Under the pieces are notes generated by a model. The model was given only the letters and a program-made list of their open reading frames with translations. It searched no databases and was not told the origin of the DNA. Shown piece by piece: positions 30,104 through 38,957 of a stretch of DNA of 64,000 bases; the first letter of the stretch is position 1; each line of letters begins with the position of its first letter. Origin of the DNA: Hafnia alvei (lineage in GTDB: Bacteria > Pseudomonadota > Gammaproteobacteria > Enterobacterales > Enterobacteriaceae). A program made the position numbers and the translations under genes. The DNA is taken from positions 62,001 to 126,000 of the forward strand of contig NZ_CP139993.1 of assembly GCF_034424155.1 (NCBI RefSeq), given 5' to 3'.

Positions 30104-30860
30104 TTTTATTTCACGTTAACTTTACATTTTCTTAGTTAACGTGAAGTAACATCTCAAAACTAAATGTTATTACGACTTTTTTTCGATCGTGAGTTACGTA
30201 CTAGGCCTCAGTTATTAAAATTGCAAGGTAGCGTTAATAGTGAAGATCGGTAATAACAATTGCACACTATTAATCTTTAATAGTTATAGTGATCATGATT
30301 AAAATACCATTATGTTATCGAATTGAAGCCACTCGACTACGAAATGACATCTTAAGATGATTTTGAGCTGCATATGGATGGATACATTTACTCTCACTCT
30401 AAAAATCAAGTCTAAGTTTCATCGTAGTTTATTACCCAGTTTCTCGTCTCCCTAAACGTATATGCATGTCGATACCAAAATCGTTCTATCATCTCATCTT
30501 TATATAACAGCATGCTTCCTTGGGCATTTCCGTTGGAATCCCCAAAGACTTTACATTGCCTTGTAATCTTCCTGCAGGCCTTACTGGCTGCGGCTTAGCA
30601 TACTTATTTGCTTACGGCAGCATCATTATGGGCTGACTAGGGATGTTGCAGATGTCTTGTTTTTTACGTTTATTTCGTTTTTTCCCCAATACTAGCACTG
30701 ACCGATCACCGATTTATTCCCCTTCCCTGTTATCATCAAGCTCGGCAAAATGGTCACTAGAAAACGTCTTTTTAATTTATGGCCGGCAGCCGGCGTTGTA
30801 CCATGACCACTATTGTACATATTTTGCACTAAACTGCATGAGATTGCGGAGATTAAAAAA
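30104..30860. other. Spacer before the ResD-like gene, with possible res site
   Basis: This stretch of 757 bp has no supported gene; the frame at 30643-30864 has no family resemblance. Composition changes from AT-rich to mixed after about 30,500. Near its right end TGTAC (30797-30801) and GTACA (30815-30819) are inverted repeats with a 13-bp spacer, just before the resolvase gene. GCCGGCAGCCGGC occurs next to it. Confidence 0.5.
30797..30819. promoter_or_regulatory. Candidate recombination (res/rfsF-like) site or operator
   Basis: Five-base inverted arms TGTAC and GTACA separated by 13 bp lie 42 bp before the start of the ResD-like gene. In the F plasmid the ResD target rfsF is next to the resD gene; this analogy and the repeat are the only evidence. 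Confidence 0.3.
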
Positions 30861-31604
30861 TTGAGTCTGATACCCCACAATCTAGAACAGATTTCACGTA
30901 GCGCGATCGGTTTACCTGGCAACTATGCGCGCGCAGTTCGACTTCGTGAAATGGCCATCGCCGCCGATCTGGATGTGCCCCGTTATTTGTTGGCACCAGA
31001 AATTTCAGTGCTGCTCAGCTATCTTCCCGATTTGCGTCAGCGAGTATTGATTGAAACATTATGGAACACCGGTGCTCGGATCAACGAAGCATTGGCGCTC
31101 ACACCCAGTGACTTTTTTTTCAACGCGGATATGCCCTTCGTCAGATTGCGAACGTTGAAACAACGGGCACCGCGAACTCGAGGACGTCCGACGAAAGAAG
31201 AACAGCAGGAAGTACCCTTCCGAGCAGTACCTTTACCCGATGAAGATTATGTTCGTCGACTTCAGGAATATTTTGCGACTTTTAGACTGCTGACGCGCCG
31301 AGCGACTCCTATGTGGGAGGTGGCCAGCCAAGAAACACCACGCAACTGGCTAAAAGCGGCAGTTGAGCGCGCTAAAAGTGACAATGTCACATTTTCAGTT
31401 CGTCCCATTACACCACATACGTTTAGGCACAGCTATGCGGTGCATTTGCTGATGAATGGCATACATATCAAACAGGTTCAGGCATTGATGGGGCATAAAA
31501 GGATGGAGAACACCGAGGTGTATACGAAAATTTTTGCGCTCGATATAACACCTGATTTAAGTTTTTCCATGTCACCGGCACAGGCCAAATTGCTACTACG
31601 CTAA
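30861..31604 (+). CDS. Plasmid-type multimer resolvase, ResD-like tyrosine recombinase
   Basis: A 247-residue integrase-family recombinase that reads like the F-plasmid D protein: LSLIPHNLEQISRSAIGLPG, NYARAVRLREMAIAADLDVP, then catalytic Arg in NTGARINEALAL, HxxR in HTFRHSYAVHLL, LMGHKRMENTEVYTKIFALD with GH and Tyr. ResD resolves plasmid multimers. The start is TTG 30861: GGAG at 30848-30851 is nine bases upstream and the encoded N-terminus matches the family; the in-frame ATG at 30813 does not. It implies that part of this window came from an F-type or related plasmid. Confidence 0.88.
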   Translation: MSLIPHNLEQISRSAIGLPGNYARAVRLREMAIAADLDVPRYLLAPEISVLLSYLPDLRQRVLIETLWNTGARINEALALTPSDFFFNADMPFVRLRTLKQRAPRTRGRPTKEEQQEVPFRAVPLPDEDYVRRLQEYFATFRLLTRRATPMWEVASQETPRNWLKAAVERAKSDNVTFSVRPITPHTFRHSYAVHLLMNGIHIKQVQALMGHKRMENTEVYTKIFALDITPDLSFSMSPAQAKLLLR

Positions 31605-32175
31605 TCTGACACATTAGGAACGTTAAGCTCATCGTCAGTCACAGGAAAGTACGATCAAATTTTTAGTCCAACAGCGGTCGAAACTTTTCTGTGCCAAATA
31701 CGGACTAATTTAAGGCTTTTCCTGATTCATCAGAAACGTTGACACGCTCTTTTGCTGCCCAATACTTATACTTAATTTAGTACTTTTAATACTTTTATTT
31801 AATTACCCACTCGGCATACCACCTCAACACCATTAAATATAATAGTTTTTTATACTTGAATAGTATTGTAATATAGTGAAGTGTCTAACGATGGTTTTTT
31901 TAAATAATTCACCTGCTATTTAAATACATTATTTTCATGCTAACAATTATTTTTACCTTACTGCTGAAATAGGATATATCATTTTTTTCAATTATAGATA
32001 CTTGTTAATCCAAACTTTATTTAAACTCTTAAATTATTCGAGGTTTTATTGACATATATTTAAACGTCTGTTAAACAACACTAGAATTAAATTTTTAAAC
32101 ACCTTGTTATTGATTATCAAGTTCATGTAGTATTTCTATAGAGAATAATTATTTTATTTATACAAAGGTATTGCA
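31605..32175. other. AT-rich stretch without a supported gene
   Basis: About 570 bp, mixed composition for the first 130 bp and then strongly AT-rich. I see no coding frame and no iteron-like direct repeats that would mark a replicon after the resolvase gene. Confidence 0.5.
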
Positions 32176-32430
32176 ATGTTTATCGAGATTGAAATTTCTA
32201 ATGAAGAAATAAAAAATATACCCCAAAAAAAATATGATGAATATACATCAGAACTAAGATCTAGGATTGGGGAAGTTTATCCAGATAGTAAGATTTTCAT
32301 ACTCACTTCTGACAATGACGTAACACTTTGCACAGTAGATGGATTTCATGATAATAATTCGGTACATCTTATTACTCACGAGATCCAAAAAGATGTGTTC
32401 AATCATGGATATTGGCGTAATAATTTATGA
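32176..32430 (+). CDS. DinI-like small protein
   Basis: An 84-residue acidic protein. Its order of features resembles DinI: N-terminal beta strand (MFIEIEISNEEIKNIPQKKY), helix with SELRSRIGEVYPDSKIFI (compare the L-x-R-x-I-x-x-x-FPD of DinI), and a C-terminal helix with acidic residues. DinI-type proteins modulate RecA filaments in the SOS response, and plasmids often carry relatives. I see no perfect LexA box upstream. The similarity is by pattern only. Confidence 0.45.
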   Translation: MFIEIEISNEEIKNIPQKKYDEYTSELRSRIGEVYPDSKIFILTSDNDVTLCTVDGFHDNNSVHLITHEIQKDVFNHGYWRNNL

Positions 32431-32806
32431 AATGCGGAACATTCATAAATGCTCAACAACGATATTTTATATGACGCAATCAGATTTAATGACGTTCTGA
32501 ATACTCTAAGTAACTAAAGCCCGTAGACTTTCATTTTACGGGCAATACATTAAATCACACAACTATTAATTACTTATAAAACTATTATCTGCATTAATAA
32601 ATATGTACCTATTTATCCAAAATAGGTCATTATCACAATCATCAAAACATATTATGTCATGCCTATTGAAATAATATGTTTTAAATATTCATTGATTTGT
32701 CGATATGTAATCTTGAGATTTACATAAACTCACTATGAATAATGTTAATTTCTATCGAACAATAGTCATCTTCTTGTCACTATGTTTTTTTGCAAAAAAA
32801 TATTCT
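32431..32806. other. Intergenic stretch with a hairpin
   Basis: GCCCGTA (32519-32525) and TACGGGC (32537-32543) can form a 7-bp stem between convergent genes (DinI-like and LuxR-like). It lacks a T-run, so a bidirectional terminator is only possible. Nothing else is seen in this AT-rich region. Confidence 0.4.
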
Positions 32807-33457
32807 TCAATGCATGTTTTCTATATTTAGAAATTGATCTAATTTATGCATTCCCTTCTTTCGGTGAGTATATATAGTCTTTATCGATAGATTAAGAATA
32901 ACTGACTGATCTTTGACAGAAATTCCATGATAATGATAGTTTAACACATCTAGTTCTCTTGCAGTAAATCCTTCAAAGATTTTTCCATTTTTTTTCTCCT
33001 CAATATTTGCAGCTTCTTTTAATAAAATTGAGGTGTCAGAAAATATTCTTTGAGCACCATGAGAAATATCGACGACCTGAATACTTTCAAAAAAACTATC
33101 ATCGTGAATTCCTCCCCTCATCATGCGATATAGCCAACTAACTGATATGCATGAGTATAATCTGATGCTTCCTTTTCTTTTCAACTTGTTTATGAAGCTA
33201 ATACATTCTTTCAATGTACGTAAAATTGAGCATATATCACCATCAAAACATACTGAGAGCGAAGCATCCCTATTCTGATTGAATATATCAATATATTTAG
33301 TTTCTTTTGCATTATCCTTAAATATAACTCTCTTAGTTTCTATACCTTCCATATTTGAGATTAATTTATACCCTTGATATAGATAGTCACAGGGACTAAT
33401 AACACATATAAGTTTTGACGGATTCGATTTAGATAAACTGTCTGAATTATTACTCAT
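32807..33457 (-). CDS. LuxR-type (NarL/RcsB HTH) transcriptional regulator
   Basis: This 216-residue protein has no recognisable phospho-acceptor signature at its N-terminus but ends in a GerE/LuxR HTH: FTARELDVLNYHYHGISVKD, then VILNLSIKTIYTHRKKGMHKLD. ATG 33457 has a strong AGAAGGGAGA ribosome site; the upstream TTG is not needed. Such orphan LuxR regulators are common in fimbrial, flagellar and capsule islands. Together with the FimB/FimE-like genes it suggests that a fimbrial or surface-structure locus stood here before IS1-mediated loss. The target is unknown. Confidence 0.82.
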   Translation of the reverse strand: MSNNSDSLSKSNPSKLICVISPCDYLYQGYKLISNMEGIETKRVIFKDNAKETKYIDIFNQNRDASLSVCFDGDICSILRTLKECISFINKLKRKGSIRLYSCISVSWLYRMMRGGIHDDSFFESIQVVDISHGAQRIFSDTSILLKEAANIEEKKNGKIFEGFTARELDVLNYHYHGISVKDQSVILNLSIKTIYTHRKKGMHKLDQFLNIENMH

Positions 33458-33646
33458 CACATTCTCCCTTCTAAATATTTCATACAAACAAATACAAAGC
33501 CCCTATTGTATATTTTATTGGGATATGTAAACAAAATTCAGTAAGCTTCAATTATAGTTTTATTTTTCTATTTTTGGAAATACATTCGAATATAAAAATA
33601 TAAATTCAGAAAAACCTTTCATGAAAAAATGGGTAATGACTCCAAC

Positions 33647-34150
33647 TTATTGATAGTGTTTTATGTTCAGATAATGCCCGATGACTTTGTCATGCAGCTC
33701 CACCGATTTTGAGAACGACAGCGACTTCCGTCCCAGCCGTGCCAGGTGCTGCCTCAGATTCAGGTTATGCCGCTCAATTCGCTGCGTATATCGCTTGCTG
33801 ATTACGTGCAGCTTTCCCTTCAGGCGGGATTCATACAGCGGCCAGCCATCCGTCATCCATATCACCACGTCAAAGAGTGACAGCAGGCTCATAAGACGCC
33901 CCAGCGTCGCCATAGTGCGTTCACCGAATACGTGCGCAACAACCGTCTTCCGGAGCCTGTCATACGCGTAAAACAGCCAGCGCTGGCGCGATTTAGCCCC
34001 GACATAGCCCCACTGTTCGTCCATTTCCGCGCAGACGATGACGTCACTGCCCGGCTGTATGCGCGAGGTTACCGACTGCGGCCTGAGTTTTTTAAGTGAC
34101 GTAAAATCGTGTTGAGGCCAACGCCCATAATGCGGGCAGTTGCCCGGCAT
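33647..34150 (-). CDS. insB: IS1 protein InsB (catalytic part of InsAB')
   Basis: InsB frame of copy 3, intact, 167 codons. It has Leu instead of Pro in [12 protein letters not shown], so it is a separate allele from copies 1 and 2. Confidence 0.95.
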
Positions 34151-34344
34151 CCAACGCCATTCATGGCCATATCAATGATTTTCTGGTGCGTACCGGGTTG
34201 AGAAGCGGTGTAAGTGAACTGCAGTTGCCATGTTTTACGGCAGTGAGAGCAGAGATAGCGCTGATGTCCGGCGGTGCTTTTGCCGTTACGCACCACCCCG
34301 TCAGTAGCTGAACAGGAGGGACAGCTGATAGAAACAGAAGCCAC
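34069..34344 (-). CDS. insA: IS1 protein InsA
   Basis: InsA of copy 3, 91 codons; Arg in HQRYLCSH where the other two copies have Ser. Confidence 0.95.
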
Positions 34345-34399
34345 TGGAGCACCTCAAAAACACCATCATACACTAAATCAGTAAGTTGGCAGCATCACC

Positions 34400-34510
34400 C
34401 GGTCATGCAGTCCAGCCCGCCGCTGCATGGAGACGCACTTATGTGCCATCGCACAAAAGCTCGAACAAAAAGGTATTGAGAAGGGAATTTTGACGTAAAT
34501 CCGCCACTAA
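34400..34510 (+). pseudogene. Remnant of an Rpn-family nuclease gene, cut by IS1
   Basis: Directly after the IS1 end the frame reads SPPLHGDALM, then, after a one-base shift, AIAQKLEQKGIEKGI. This matches QHGDALM-TIAQQLEQKGIEKGI of the intact gene at 40753-41682. A few bases later ATCCGCCACTAA matches the 3' end of the intact gene (IRH-stop), so an internal piece is deleted too. Only the C-terminal linker region is left. Confidence 0.8.
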
Positions 34511-34511
34511 T

Positions 34512-35108
34512 CTACACTCCCTGCCTGACCATCAAAACATACTGATGGGGCAGGGAAATATCACTCACGGTTTCCGCCTGCCAACCACAACGATTTAGCA
34601 GTCCTTCAAGGTCGGCCACACGACCACTTAGACGCGCCATCAGTGGGTTAACCTGCCAACCATCATCATCAAATGCTACATCGAGGTTACTATGCGTGAG
34701 ATGGATCGAATTGTCTTCCGTCTTTAGAGGCACGGCATATCGACCGGACCATTCTCGGTCGCTCAACAGGCGGTAATTCCAATGCATATCCTTCGCCGTT
34801 TCTAGGGCATACGTCAGCCGGAACAGATCATTCTGATTAGACAACTCGCCTGTACAGGAACGCCAAAGATAGTTCAATTTAGTGGACAGTTTTGCTCTTA
34901 CACCCAGTTGGCGCCCTTGTTGCAGAAGCCACTCGATGTCGCGAGCGACATCACGCGAAAATCGCCGTTGCTTTAGTGCAGTCGCCAACCAGCGGGTGAG
35001 AAAAATATTTTCCTGTGCTGGAGAGAGAACGCCACTATCCTGCTTGGCCAGCGCAAGTGCTACCAGTGCACACCATGCCAAATGGCCCGATTTTTCTGTC
35101 AATGTCAT
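34512..35108 (-). CDS. DUF2913-like protein, copy 1
   Basis: A 198-residue cytoplasmic protein, without signal peptide or membrane segment, beginning MTLTEKSGHLAWCALVALAL. About three quarters of its residues match the protein at 40145-40756; shared blocks include LTRWLATALKQRRFSRDV and LYRSCTGEL-like (LNYLWRSCTGEL), DLFRLTYALETAKDMHWNYR, LLSDREWSGR. I recall such proteins as DUF2913; function unknown. It faces the rpn remnant head-to-tail across a few bases, the same convergent layout as the second copy. There is HNH debris upstream and a chromosomal-type cbpA beyond. Confidence 0.75.
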   Translation of the reverse strand: MTLTEKSGHLAWCALVALALAKQDSGVLSPAQENIFLTRWLATALKQRRFSRDVARDIEWLLQQGRQLGVRAKLSTKLNYLWRSCTGELSNQNDLFRLTYALETAKDMHWNYRLLSDREWSGRYAVPLKTEDNSIHLTHSNLDVAFDDDGWQVNPLMARLSGRVADLEGLLNRCGWQAETVSDISLPHQYVLMVRQGV

Positions 35109-35166
35109 TGTTTACTCTTTTCCTTATATTCTGCCGGCAATATTTTGGCAGCTTCAACCTTATCTC

Positions 35167-35304
35167 CTAATTGCGGAGCATCTTACGGAGGTCATCCACA
35201 GTCAAAGGTCTAGCCTCATTGCCTCGATGAATCATGGCATGGCAGTTCGAACACAACGGGACCAGATCAGTGACAGGATTTATGCAGTATCCTTCACCTA
35301 ACAT
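35167..35304 (-). pseudogene. C-terminal remnant of an HNH endonuclease
   Basis: Forty-five codons: MLGEGYCINPVTDLVPLCSN, then CHAMIHRGNEARPLTVDDLR. The pattern NP-x-x-D-L-x-P-L-C-x-N-C-H-x-M-x-H-R is the second half of the HNH nuclease fold (CxxCH and metal-binding His). The N-terminal half is not found upstream, so the fragment cannot be active unless start and domain lie elsewhere. Confidence 0.65.
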
Positions 35305-35458
35305 TTTATCTGTTGGCTGCCTAAAAAAACCGGCCGCGCCACTTTTGATGACTTTTCACCGTTAACGCGACACAACCCGTGACAATACCCCTAAGCTTAA
35401 TGATAGTATTTATCTAAAGGTTCCCTTCATCCTAATTTGTTTTACGCGAGATAACGCA

Positions 35459-36376
35459 ATGGAATTAAAGGATTATTATGCCATTATGGGCGTGAAGCCG
35501 ACAGACGATCTCAAGACAATCAAGACCGCCTATCGCCGATTGGCTCGTAAGTTCCATCCCGATGTCAGTAAAGAACCTGATACCGAAGCCCGATTTAAAG
35601 AAGTGGCGGAAGCGTGGAAGGTTCTGAGTGATAAGCAGCGCCGAGCCGAGTATGACCAGTTGTGGCTGCACCGAAACGATCCTCAATTCCAACAATTCCA
35701 GCAACGAGAAGGGCAAAGCTACAGCCCTGAAGATTTTGACGATATCTTCTCGTCGATCTTTGGCCAACATGGCCGGCAGTCGCGGCAGCGTCCTGCTGCT
35801 CGTGGTCATGATTTGGAGATTGAAGTTGCGATATTCCTCGAAGAAACGCAAGAGGAACATAAACGCACCATCAGCTACAACCTACCTGAATACAATGCTT
35901 TTGGCATGGTTGAACGGGAAATCCCTAAAACGCTGAATGTTAAAATTCCTGCCGGTGTTGGCAATGGCCAGCGTATTCGCTTGAAAGGGCAGGGGACGCC
36001 GGGTGAGAACGGTGGGCCAAATGGCGATCTGTGGCTGGTGATCCGTATTGCTCCACATCCATTATTTGATATCGTCAATCAGGATTTGGAAATTGTGGTT
36101 CCGCTCGCCCCTTGGGAGGCTGCTCTGGGCGCTAAAGTGGCCGTGCCTACGTTGAAAGATAGCATTCTGCTAACCATTCCTGCCGGGAGTCAGACTGGAC
36201 AGCGGTTACGTATTAAAGGTAAAGGCTTAGTCAGTAAAAATCATACAGGCGATCTGTATGCCGTCATCAAAATCGTGATGCCGCCAAAACCAGACAGCGA
36301 AAGTGCAGCTTTATGGCAGCAATTGGCGAACGTTCAGTCGTCCTTTGATCCACGTAAAGAGTGGGGGAAAGCATAA
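35459..36376 (+). CDS. cbpA: Curved DNA-binding protein CbpA (DnaJ-type co-chaperone)
   Basis: The 305-residue protein has an N-terminal J domain (HPD at residues 33-35, [12 protein letters not shown]), a G/F-like linker, and two C-terminal beta-sandwich domains ([20 protein letters not shown] and [20 protein letters not shown]), without the zinc finger of DnaJ. CbpA stimulates DnaK and, in stationary phase, binds and compacts curved DNA. It is translationally coupled to cbpM (TAATG overlap). cbpA-cbpM is normally chromosomal in Enterobacterales, so this stretch is either an old chromosomal locus or a plasmid-carried copy. Confidence 0.95.
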   Translation: MELKDYYAIMGVKPTDDLKTIKTAYRRLARKFHPDVSKEPDTEARFKEVAEAWKVLSDKQRRAEYDQLWLHRNDPQFQQFQQREGQSYSPEDFDDIFSSIFGQHGRQSRQRPAARGHDLEIEVAIFLEETQEEHKRTISYNLPEYNAFGMVEREIPKTLNVKIPAGVGNGQRIRLKGQGTPGENGGPNGDLWLVIRIAPHPLFDIVNQDLEIVVPLAPWEAALGAKVAVPTLKDSILLTIPAGSQTGQRLRIKGKGLVSKNHTGDLYAVIKIVMPPKPDSESAALWQQLANVQSSFDPRKEWGKA

Positions 36377-36681
36377 TGGCTAATGTCACCGTCACTTTCA
36401 CCATTACCGAGTTTTGCCTGCATACCGGAGTCTCGGAAGAAGAACTGAACGAGATTGTTGGGCTAGGCGTAGTTGAACCGAGTGATTATGAATCAGCAAT
36501 ATGGCTATTTGATGACCACGCCGTTACCGTTGTACTGCGAGCTTTACGCCTTCGGCAAGAGCTGGCGCTAGACTGGCCGGGTATCGCGGTTGCGCTAACG
36601 TTGTTGGAGGAAAATACCCAACTACGTCAGGAGAATCGACTGCTGCGGCAGAGGCTCTCACACTTCATTGCACACCCATAG
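36376..36681 (+). CDS. cbpM: CbpA modulator CbpM
   Basis: This 101-residue MerR-like HTH-fold protein binds the J domain of CbpA and inhibits its co-chaperone and DNA-binding activities. Text: [71 protein letters not shown]. The ATG at 36376 shares its A with the cbpA stop; upstream codons in frame are not part of the gene. Length and sequence match the family. Confidence 0.95.
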   Translation: MANVTVTFTITEFCLHTGVSEEELNEIVGLGVVEPSDYESAIWLFDDHAVTVVLRALRLRQELALDWPGIAVALTLLEENTQLRQENRLLRQRLSHFIAHP

Positions 36682-36699
36682 TAAAAACGTTGAAGATTA

Positions 36700-36722
36700 A
36701 GGGGCCGCATATTGCGGCTCTG
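36700..36722 (+). terminator. Possible terminator after cbpM
   Basis: GCCGCA-TAT-TGCGGC forms a stem 20 bp after the cbpM stop, followed by TCTGTCGC. The T-run is weak, so termination may be partial. Confidence 0.5.
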
Positions 36723-36766
36723 TCGCATTAAACCATTAGAGGGGTTTGAAGCCCAACTGTACGGAA

Positions 36767-36787
36767 ACGTACGCTAAGTACGTTTTT
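36767..36787 (+). terminator. Second hairpin with T-run beyond cbpM
   Basis: ACGTAC-GCTAA-GTACGT followed by TTTTT resembles a rho-independent terminator. The bases from here to 36,969 hold no gene. Confidence 0.6.
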
Positions 36788-36969
36788 TGAGCGCCATGGG
36801 CGGCTAATGATAACGAGAGCGTTGTTTACGCTTTTCATTGATACCCGTAGTCATAGGGGTCAGTTTGGATATCGAAAATTATTGTACGTTAAGGTTATTT
36901 TTTGTACCTCTGAGCTACGGTAAAGCTTGACCACTTTGACAGGCAGCTTTGAGCGAGCAGCGGAAGTTC

Positions 36970-38409
36970 ATGGTTAGGAAACTGAAAGTTGTTTTTACCC
37001 TGTTTTCAGGGCGTTAGCTTCTTATGCTGATGAGCGATCCTCTGTTTTATCCGGCTGCGGTTGTATAAATTCACAGTGCTTCGGTGGTTTATTATTCAAT
37101 TTTATGATTTTAAGCAGATCTTCCCTATGCCGCCTGTTGTAACCATCGTCGTTTCTTAAATTCCTGACGCCGCATCTCCAGTAATTTATCTGCCCTGATA
37201 CCCGCTTCCGCACAGTTGAAGACCATTCTGCTGCCACACAGCACACACTGGTACGGATCTATCCGGGTAAACTGCTTCATCAAAGACGCAAAGCCTGGTT
37301 TTGGCGGTTTCTCCTTCTCCTTTATGTCCAGTGCCGCATACACCTCCGGCAGTAAAGCCCCCCGTTTCCGGTTGGCCAGAAAGCCGTAATACCGCACCAT
37401 TTTAAAATGTCGTGAGGGGATATGGCTGATATAGCGCATCAGCATCTCCTCCTGGCTCAGATATTGGATTTTATGCTGACCTGTCCGGTGGTCATAGTAA
37501 TGATGAACCACTGTCCGGCCACTGTAGTGGCGTAATTTGGAGGCTGCAACAGGTGGCCGTTTCAGGTAACGGCCGAGATAATTGACGTTTTGCCGTGCGT
37601 GCTTTGTCTTCTTGGCAAAGTGAATTTTCCATCGCCGCTGATATTGTGATTCTAAAAACTGGCACCATTCCCTGTAGTCGCGGATATGCCTGTAGCCTGC
37701 GGCGGCTAAATCCAGCGAAGCATAGTGCTGACGAAGCAGGGCAATGACAGCCTGACGCCAGTAACGCTCAGCCACCTTTTTTTTAAAGAAAACTGAGCGC
37801 CAGACGCCGTGTTTGCGGCATAACCCGCCACGGGTGACGGATAAATGGATATGCGGATGCTGGTTAAGCTGGCGTCCGTAAGTGTGCAGGGCGGCAAATA
37901 GCCCGATTTCAATGCCCATCTTTTCCGCCCATTTCAGGAGGGTATAGGCAGCACAAGCAAACAACTGATTGAGTAACGGCCAGTTAAGATTAAACGCCGG
38001 CCAGAGTTTATCGGGCATGGTAAAGGTGATGTGCTGCCATTCGCAGTCGGGGAGGATGTGTTGCTGCTCTGCTATCCATTGCTCGGTGGCTTTCATGCCG
38101 CAGGCGCTGCAGCCTTTACTTTTGCAGCTCTGACAGAAATATTTGGTGTGGGTGCAGTGAGCAGACTCACAGCAATAACGGCGTATCCCCATGGCACCGG
38201 TGCCGCAGGCGAGCATGCGCTCAATGACCAGTTTGGTCCATTCGGGGATAGTATGACCGCGATTGATGAGAAGACGATCCCAGCCGTCATCAATCTGAAA
38301 GAGGAGTTTTGCGGGGCGAGGAATATACATGCACCGGATTATAACGGGAGATGGTTACTGAAAACAGCCATTGACTTACAGAGTCTTAGCTCCGCCGCAG
38401 GCGGCTATT
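36970..38409 (-). mobile_element. IS91-family insertion sequence, copy B
   Basis: Same element as copy A with one base fewer in the non-coding end (near 37,107). It is preceded by GTTC (36966-36969) and followed by GTTC. Because the left tetranucleotide is CTTG in copy A and GTTC here, it marks the variable target, while the GTTC at the tnpA-upstream end is constant. It lies in the same direction as copy A, 27.2 kb away. Confidence 0.85.
37125..38330 (-). CDS. tnpA: IS91-family transposase (HUH/Y1 rolling-circle type)
   Basis: The 401-residue transposase is identical to that of copy A (see 9938-11143), with the same N-terminal Cys cluster, HPHIHL metal site and Tyr-containing NVNYLGRYLK. An intact gene means the element could still be mobile and could mobilise DNA next to it by one-ended events. 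Confidence 0.93.
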   Translation of the reverse strand: MYIPRPAKLLFQIDDGWDRLLINRGHTIPEWTKLVIERMLACGTGAMGIRRYCCESAHCTHTKYFCQSCKSKGCSACGMKATEQWIAEQQHILPDCEWQHITFTMPDKLWPAFNLNWPLLNQLFACAAYTLLKWAEKMGIEIGLFAALHTYGRQLNQHPHIHLSVTRGGLCRKHGVWRSVFFKKKVAERYWRQAVIALLRQHYASLDLAAAGYRHIRDYREWCQFLESQYQRRWKIHFAKKTKHARQNVNYLGRYLKRPPVAASKLRHYSGRTVVHHYYDHRTGQHKIQYLSQEEMLMRYISHIPSRHFKMVRYYGFLANRKRGALLPEVYAALDIKEKEKPPKPGFASLMKQFTRIDPYQCVLCGSRMVFNCAEAGIRADKLLEMRRQEFKKRRWLQQAA

Positions 38410-38957
38410 GTTCTCAATACAGCCCCCGGGCACCGGCCTTGCCGGCGCCACGGCTCCGGAAATCACGCCCTGTACGTCGCAAGCGCCGTACAGCCCGCTC
38501 ACCGGAGTTAAAAGGGCTTAATGAAACCACATCATGGTTATAAGCGGGTTATGGCTTAGCAGGGCGAAGGGATGGATTGCTGGAACCTATCAACAGCGTA
38601 ACCGGCTGCGCCGGGCTACGGCGCCATTAACAACCATGTTCTGGTCAACTTCTGAGGGCGCCTCTATGCGCCTTTGGCGCATTCCCGGAATGCCTGCGCG
38701 CTGCTCGGCATTCTTAACCCGAATATTGAAGCAGCATTTCCGGCTACGCCGGGTCCCGGCGCCACTCACCATCAGTATTCTGTTTACCACCTGCTGGCGC
38801 CTCCATGCCGCCTGGCGGCATTCGTGACCACAGCTTATGCTCAGCAGTAGAAATACTGACGTTAAGCCTCTGCCGTAGTATATTTTCGCGATTATCCTTA
38901 GCTATGCTAAGGCTGGCCGGACGTGATCAGGACTAATATGACCATCAGGGAAAGCAT
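38410..38957. repeat. GC-rich region with short palindromes, no gene supported
   Basis: This stretch is rich in short inverted repeats around GGCGCC/GCCGG cores, e.g. CTGCGCCGGGCTACGGCGCC, GGCTACGCCGGGTCCCGGCGCC and GCCGCCTGGCGGC. No frame looks like a protein, although several open frames exist by chance. It may be an old plasmid maintenance or regulatory region. The next coding sequence starts at 38958. Confidence 0.55.

Larger units (their letters stand above)
33632..34399 (-). mobile_element. IS1, copy 3, inverted, without target duplication
   Basis: A complete 768-bp IS1 in the opposite direction to copies 1 and 2. The outer flanks are GAAAAAATG on the left and CGGTCATGC on the right, so there is no duplication. 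The right end cuts an rpn-type gene. With copy 2 it bounds the AT-rich 28.4-33.6 kb segment. Confidence 0.96.

Noticed and set aside
30643..30864. 73-codon plus-strand ORF before the ResD-like gene
   Set aside because: Overlaps the ResD-like start, has random-looking composition and no motif.
32807..33487. TTG 33487 as start of the LuxR-type gene
   Set aside because: ATG 33457 has a strong ribosome site and the ten extra codons are not typical of the family.
38031..38543. 170-codon plus-strand ORF opposite the IS91-family transposase
   Set aside because: Shadow of the transposase gene; the same frame occurs in copy A.
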